A DNA stretch of 32,020 nucleotides from a virus, in IMG/VR virus record IMGVR_UViG_3300022744_000076, positions 1 to 32,020 of that record; one strand, 5' to 3'. Each line of letters begins with the position of its first letter. The stretch's first letter is position 1. Below are positions 28,771-32,020 of the stretch, one piece after another. The position numbers were made by a program, and so were the translations under genes. The notes beneath the pieces were generated by a model. That model did not search any database, was not told the origin of the DNA, and worked only from the letters and a program-made list of their open reading frames with translations.

Positions 28771-29184
28771 CTAGTTTTCGCTACACTTCGCAGCCGCGAC
28801 CGCCTTTTCCAGATCAGCTATTCGCGAGATCAGTTCAGGTATTAGGGATCGAGCCAATACGATGAAGTCTATGTTTGCCGATGATGGCTTCTCGTCAATA
28901 TATCGCGACCAAGCCCCTATATCCTGCACAATACAGGTCTTATACCCATCAACGAAAGCACAAATTATCCCGGAAGATTCTTCCCACGGGCCAGGAGTTA
29001 CGCCCTCAAGCGAGGCTTTTGCGCGGGCGATCAGATCATCGGCATTATGCACTTTCTGCATATTGCCTTTGTGCCGCGCATCCAGCAAGGCCTCGATGCG
29101 CCCGGGGGATAGGGGGTCGGGTTTACCCGCGCGGATATGAGCGCAATCCGCAATGTCACACTGCGGACAAACTTTGGTGGTCAT
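28771..29184 (-). CDS. Ea22/Ead-like accessory early protein with N-terminal zinc-binding motif
   Basis: The 137-residue product starts MTTKVCPQCDIADCAHIRAG, a CPxC...C-x-H pattern suggesting a small zinc knuckle at residues 6-16. The remainder, IEALLDARHKGNMQ, then DLIARAKASLEGVTPGPWEE and NIDFIVLARSLIPELISRIA, matches the architecture (including 'T-P-G-P-W') of Ead/Ea22-like phage proteins. It is the last gene of the leftward accessory operon. The function is not established. Confidence 0.8.
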   Translation of the reverse strand: MTTKVCPQCDIADCAHIRAGKPDPLSPGRIEALLDARHKGNMQKVHNADDLIARAKASLEGVTPGPWEESSGIICAFVDGYKTCIVQDIGAWSRYIDEKPSSANIDFIVLARSLIPELISRIADLEKAVAAAKCSEN

Positions 29185-29432
29185 GGCTCAATCCTCGACA
29201 AAATCCCGTGGGTTAGGCTGGAAATAACCTGCGCTTGAGTTGATAAAAGCCGCGTAAATTCAATCCTTTCGCTGCCGTATCGCTTGTAGTTATCAGCCAT
29301 GAGGCAAACGGCCTTCAGCACGTCTCCGGTTGCGTTGGGATAAGATTTCAATGCCTCCGTGGAAATTCGGGTGACGATTTCCTCATCGGTTTCCGTTTGT
29401 TCACGTATTTTTGTAATATCCCTGACGTTCAT
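29181..29432 (-). CDS. Hypothetical early protein (83 aa)
   Basis: The start is the ATG at 29432 (MNVRDITKIREQTETDEEIV), with GGAG 7 nt upstream on the minus strand; an upstream in-frame ATG at 29510 lies inside the preceding gene. ATGDVLKAVCLMADNYKRYG follows and it ends SRIEP. It is helical and soluble. Its start overlaps the previous stop and its stop overlaps the next ATG. No known family. Confidence 0.7.
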   Translation of the reverse strand: MNVRDITKIREQTETDEEIVTRISTEALKSYPNATGDVLKAVCLMADNYKRYGSERIEFTRLLSTQAQVISSLTHGILSRIEP

Positions 29433-29447
29433 TCTTTCTCTCCTTTG
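29429..29447 (-). repeat. 19-bp gene-junction repeat, copy 1
   Basis: The 19-bp sequence from the stop through the ribosome binding site and the downstream start (minus strand: CAAAGGAGAGAAAGAATGA) is identical to 29737-29755. It carries the end of one gene, the SD (GGAG) and the ATG of the next. Confidence 0.9.
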
Positions 29448-29740
29448 CTTTGCACCATGGCGCTTGTATATGAAACACCCAAACCCTTCTGGCGCAGGTA
29501 ATCCAGCCAAATATCATCCCGGGCTTGGCGCAAATCTTTGATTTGGTCGAACGCTAGGTCGATCATAAACCGCCAGCGGAGGCGATCGATCGGGATGCTG
29601 TGCTTAATATACGTCCGTCCACTGTCTTGTTCGCGAAACTCGTAGCTGATCACGCCAAGATTGTATCGATCCCTCGAAACCAGTTCCCAGCCCACCTCTG
29701 ACGTAAGCCACTCGATCACTTCATCGCGTTCAAGGGTCAT
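29429..29740 (-). CDS. Hypothetical early protein (103 aa)
   Basis: The product starts MTLERDEVIEWLTSEVGWEL and continues RYNLGVISYEFREQDSGRTY and RWRFMIDLAFDQIKDLRQAR. It is a mixed alpha/beta soluble protein ending KGEKE. The identical ending KGEKE, encoded by the shared junction sequence, also closes the upstream gene (29737-30120). Start overlaps the previous stop. No family recognised. Confidence 0.7.
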   Translation of the reverse strand: MTLERDEVIEWLTSEVGWELVSRDRYNLGVISYEFREQDSGRTYIKHSIPIDRLRWRFMIDLAFDQIKDLRQARDDIWLDYLRQKGLGVSYTSAMVQSKGEKE

Positions 29741-29755
29741 TCTTTCTCTCCTTTG
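29737..29755 (-). repeat. 19-bp gene-junction repeat, copy 2
   Basis: Second copy of the junction sequence. It gives the same ...KGEKE ending and the same SD/start to a different gene pair, suggesting cassette exchange by homologous recombination at this boundary. Confidence 0.9.
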
Positions 29756-30120
29756 ATCTTTGCCAGAGCGGCGCGAGCGATTTCACCATAGGGGCTGTTT
29801 GGCCCAATGCGGCTGATCTCTGCCAGCGCCTCTACCAGCCCCTCTATCGCGTCTGTGTCGAGGGCGGCGAGAATGCGGGCGGTGTAGTCGGCTTGCGCGG
29901 CGGCTTGGGCGGCTTCGAGGGGCATCGGCGCGTGATGATGGTGGCCGTAAACAAAATGTCCGTTGCGAAACCATTGCCACTTGTCTTGTTTCCGACTTCC
30001 CGCAACTGAGTAATCGCCGACGCCGCCAGGCATGCCCGCGCGTAGACGGTCTGGATAACTGCCTTTCATGGAGTCAGGCAACCACACCAACGGTTTCACG
30101 AGTTTTGAAAAGTCGGTCAT
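29737..30120 (-). CDS. Ea22/Ead-like accessory protein (127 aa)
   Basis: The product starts MTDFSKLVKPLVWLPDSMKG and contains KWQWFRNGHFVYGHHHHAPM and LEAAQAAAQADYTARILAAL. The K-P-L-V-W start and the L-E-A-A-x-A-A-x-Q-A-D-Y-x-A-R-I-L block are features of widespread phage early proteins of the Ead/Ea22 type. Start and stop overlap neighbours by 4 nt. Function unknown. Confidence 0.78.
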   Translation of the reverse strand: MTDFSKLVKPLVWLPDSMKGSYPDRLRAGMPGGVGDYSVAGSRKQDKWQWFRNGHFVYGHHHHAPMPLEAAQAAAQADYTARILAALDTDAIEGLVEALAEISRIGPNSPYGEIARAALAKIKGEKE

Positions 30121-30812
30121 TTGTCGGCCTCATCAATATTGCGGTGTTCGACGGTGAATGTCAGTGCGGCCACCCATGGGTTTCGGTCCCACGCACCGGG
30201 GCCATGCAGGCTGTTCCAGAGTTCATGGAAGCTGTCGCGGCAGACAGACCCGCATTCGCCGGATCCATCCAGGCAGGCACGCTGTCTGCGTGCATGAATG
30301 TCGGTAGCCTCGATGCCTTCGGCTATCGTGTCGTTTAGGGTGATCTCCTGCAACCGCTGCACCCGCACGTCCGTCACGGTCAGGGTGATCCGGCTGGCCC
30401 AGCGTGGCATGTGGATCGAGGGCTTGGGGCGCGTGAAGTTGCCAGAGGTCTGGTTGCCATCGGCCCAATACCACGGCGGCATGAAGCCGTTGCGATCCAC
30501 GTCCAGCGTCTCGTAGCTGAACGCCTCCCGCACCCAGAGCCGGTCGCTGGGGGCGTAGCGCAGAAAATTTCGCTTCCCGCATGGGGATAGAAAGACCTTC
30601 AACCCATCGTCATCGGTCTGGCAGAAGCCGCCGAACTGCTTGACCCACCGATTGGGGTCAGATCCGTTGCACACGACGTCAGGCGGATAGCGCCATAGCC
30701 CGGCCTCATTCAGATCGGGCTGCGGTTTCAGCACCCTCCGCGTCTGCGACTTGCGCCCGTCCAGCAACGCCCGAACCATCGGGGCGGAAAATATGATTGG
30801 TCTGTCGATCAT
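30117..30812 (-). CDS. ASCH-domain-like phage protein
   Basis: The ATG at 30812 overlaps the HNH stop, fixing the start (the frame is open further upstream but that part lies in the HNH gene). The 231-residue product starts MIDRPIIFSAPMVRALLDGR, then KSQTRRVLKPQPDL, SDRLWVREAFSYETL, ITLTVTDVRVQRLQEI, GIEATD and the C-terminal WNSLHGPGAWDRNPWVAALT. This is the ASCH-like fold pattern of phage proteins with a proposed RNA-binding role (family knowledge, role unproven). It belongs to the leftward accessory operon. Confidence 0.85.
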   Translation of the reverse strand: MIDRPIIFSAPMVRALLDGRKSQTRRVLKPQPDLNEAGLWRYPPDVVCNGSDPNRWVKQFGGFCQTDDDGLKVFLSPCGKRNFLRYAPSDRLWVREAFSYETLDVDRNGFMPPWYWADGNQTSGNFTRPKPSIHMPRWASRITLTVTDVRVQRLQEITLNDTIAEGIEATDIHARRQRACLDGSGECGSVCRDSFHELWNSLHGPGAWDRNPWVAALTFTVEHRNIDEADK

Positions 30813-31633
30813 GCTCGTTCCCCCTTCCGCAGCCCACTCAGGCGATGTTCGAGCTTTGCCGTGGCAAAGATCGTGGGTTTCAGTTCGGCGGGTGCATGGT
30901 CGTAGGCGCGGCCTGACTTGCCGTTCAGGCGGGGGAGCATGCCCTGCGGGATGCATTCCCAGTTCGACGGGTCGCAATTCGTCTTGTCGCCGTCCAGGCA
31001 TTTCAGCACATGGCCGTCCGGTATCGGGCCGTGTTCTGCGACCCATAGTTCCTTGTGTTTGAACGCCATATGGGTGCGATAGCCGGTGAACGGGTTGGGG
31101 CGGTCGACGCAGATCAGAACATATCCATCTGGGTTCAGGCTTTCGTAGCCGATGGACTTGGCGTTGTGGGGATTGCGGCCGCGCCGGAATTGGGTGGCCT
31201 GGCTATTTGCGTTGGGCGGCAGCTTGCGGCCCTTGGTCCAGGGCGCGTGGCCCTTTTCGAAGTGCCCGGTGCGCCCGGTCTTTACCTTGTTCCGCTTGCG
31301 CCAGCCAATGATCTGGGCGGCGGTTGCGGCTGCATCAGGGAAGGCGGCGCGGAAGGCCGGTTCGACATCGGCGCGCGAGAGGGTGGCGTTCGCGCGTAGC
31401 CAGTCGATCTGCTCGGGCGTCAGGACGGTGGATTTGCCGCGATTGCGGCGGCGCGCATCCGGGCCCGCCGACCAGCCCATGCGAACACATAGGGCCTTCA
31501 GGTTGTCGTGGGTGACCTCTGGCCGGTTGAAGGCCGCAACGAACAGCGTACGCAATTCCTTGCGGGGCATCGCTGCCCGCGCCTTGATCCAGGCCAGCTC
31601 GTCTGCGCTGTAGCTGATCCGCTGGCCCCTCAT
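30809..31633 (-). CDS. HNH endonuclease with N-terminal HTH region
   Basis: The 274-residue product starts MRGQRISYSADELAWIKARA, with two SANT/GcrA-like segments in the first 110 residues (ELAWIKARAAMPRKEL and TPEQIDWLRANATLSRAD). A basic linker follows (GHFEKGHAPWTKGRKLPPNA). The HNH-type core is around GPIPDGHVLKCLDGDKTNCD followed by PSNWECIP, then MLPRLNGKSGR and KPTIFATAKLEHRL, a common phage HNH family. Compared with the consensus H-H-x-D/N-G-x-x-x-N, the second His is replaced (L-K-C-L-D-G-D-K-T-N), so activity needs testing. Roles include homing-type spread or packaging help. Confidence 0.85.
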   Translation of the reverse strand: MRGQRISYSADELAWIKARAAMPRKELRTLFVAAFNRPEVTHDNLKALCVRMGWSAGPDARRRNRGKSTVLTPEQIDWLRANATLSRADVEPAFRAAFPDAAATAAQIIGWRKRNKVKTGRTGHFEKGHAPWTKGRKLPPNANSQATQFRRGRNPHNAKSIGYESLNPDGYVLICVDRPNPFTGYRTHMAFKHKELWVAEHGPIPDGHVLKCLDGDKTNCDPSNWECIPQGMLPRLNGKSGRAYDHAPAELKPTIFATAKLEHRLSGLRKGERA

Positions 31634-31869
31634 TTCTTGGGGGCCTTTCCGATCATCGGCAGGTGCGGCACGATCTGCGACCCGTGTTCGGCGAAAAGCT
31701 TCGCGGCCTGCAGCTGGACCTTGGCGTTTTCGGTGATGCGATCGGCCACCTCGACGATCGCACCGGCGCGCGAAACCTCGGCCGCGATTTCCTCGGGTGT
31801 CTTGTTCTCGAGGTCCAGGCGCTGGAGGGCGGCGAAAAGGTAGTCGTTCAGTTCGGCGAGGGTGCTCAT
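31630..31869 (-). CDS. Small phage protein (79 aa)
   Basis: ATG at 31869, stop overlapping the HNH start. The product starts MSTLAELNDYLFAALQRLDL then ENKTPEEIAAEVSRAGAIVE, ITENAKVQLQAAKLFAEHGS and IGKAPKK. It is a helical protein that I recall near early/accessory genes in many phages, without an assigned function. It starts 4 nt after the LRR gene stop. Confidence 0.78.
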   Translation of the reverse strand: MSTLAELNDYLFAALQRLDLENKTPEEIAAEVSRAGAIVEVADRITENAKVQLQAAKLFAEHGSQIVPHLPMIGKAPKK

Positions 31870-31873
31870 GTTC

Positions 31874-32020
31874 CTATTTCCGTTTCGATGTCTTGCAGCG
31901 TTTTGACAGCCCCGGCAGCGCGGTGAGACCCGGCAGGTTCTCGGCCCGGAAGGTCGTGACGTTCGGCATATCCGGCAGCGCGGTGAGACCCGGCAGGTTC
32001 TCGGCCCGGAAGGTCGTGAC
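31874..32020 (-). CDS. Leucine-rich-repeat protein, C-terminal part (partial, runs off right edge)
   Basis: On the minus strand from the edge, the frame reads VTTFRAENLPGLTALPDMPN, then the same block again from VTTFRAEN, then GLSKRCKTSKRK and a stop at 31874. The repeat unit is 20 residues (L-P-G-L-T-A-L-P-x-M/L-...-N-V-T-T-F-R-A-E-N), like the short LRRs of IpaH/SspH-type proteins. The 49-bp block repeats exactly at a 60-bp period, so the array may be longer outside the window. The tail is basic. The number of repeats and the N-terminus are unknown. In a phage it could be a binding protein; the role is unknown. Confidence 0.8.
   Translation of the reverse strand, partial: VTTFRAENLPGLTALPDMPNVTTFRAENLPGLTALPGLSKRCKTSKRK
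31912..32020 (-). repeat. Tandem repeat, 60-bp period, encoding LRR units
   Basis: The 49 bases at 31912-31960 are identical to 31972-32020 with an 11-bp spacer between, so at least two units of a 60-bp tandem array are visible and the window ends inside it. Confidence 0.92.

Noticed and set aside
31912-32020. CRISPR-like or terminal redundancy repeat at the right end
   Set aside because: The repeat is tandem with a constant 60-bp period and stays in frame as a 20-residue LRR unit; no unique spacers. It is not repeated at the left end, so it is not direct terminal redundancy.

Overview
The window is almost entirely a temperate, podovirus-like phage genome, either a prophage or a phage contig. 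The likely host is an alphaproteobacterium of the Rhodobacterales (Paracoccus/Rhodobacter/Roseobacter type). That host assignment is inferred from base composition (GC-rich, estimated by eye), from GcrA-like helix-turn-helix proteins, a DnaA domain IV-only protein and a DUF1376 replication protein, and from tail-fibre and portal sequences resembling phages of that group. No bacterial housekeeping gene, tRNA, rRNA, CRISPR array or insertion sequence was seen. No integrase was recognised.

Layout. (1) 1-1650 is the immunity region. A leftward operon (PL) begins near 320 and runs off the left edge. A leftward small membrane protein has its own terminator. A 52-residue rightward protein converges on, and overlaps, a leftward XRE/CI-like repressor. 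A rightward Cro-like gene follows PR. Four operator-like sites of the form TTTAGC-N5-GC(T/G)AAA flank the region, and PL and PR share the same -35/17 bp/-10 geometry with an operator lying over the -10. (2) 1644-6864 is a rightward early operon. It encodes a C5-methyltransferase homologue, a VRR-NUC nuclease with a truncated neighbour, a DnaA domain IV-like protein, a DUF1376 replication protein with a candidate internal origin, a multi-HTH GcrA-like protein, a winged-HTH protein and several small unknowns. It ends at a strong terminator near 6940. (3) 7005-28554 is the late region: small and large terminase, P22-like portal, structural proteins, scaffold, SU10-type (DUF5309) major capsid protein, head-tail adaptors, a large hub-like protein, a GNAT acetyltransferase, internal virion proteins (S74 chaperone domain, tail lysozyme, ejection protein), tail fibre, holin, M15 endolysin, a second holin-like protein, overlapping spanins, and a secreted SNase-type nuclease. 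One leftward membrane-protein gene (25170-25370) interrupts it. (4) 28771-32020 is a leftward operon of accessory early genes: Ea22/Ead-like proteins, ASCH-domain protein, HNH endonuclease, a small protein, and a leucine-rich-repeat protein cut by the right edge.

How it fits together. Both window edges lie inside leftward genes. The PL operon leaving at position 1 and the leftward operon entering at position 32020 would be one continuous PL operon if the molecule is circular or circularly permuted, as in a lambdoid genome. The right edge falls inside a tandem repeat of 60 bp (20 residues), which could explain why an assembly stopped there. The two ends do not join in frame as they stand, so some sequence, possibly including the integrase, is missing between them.
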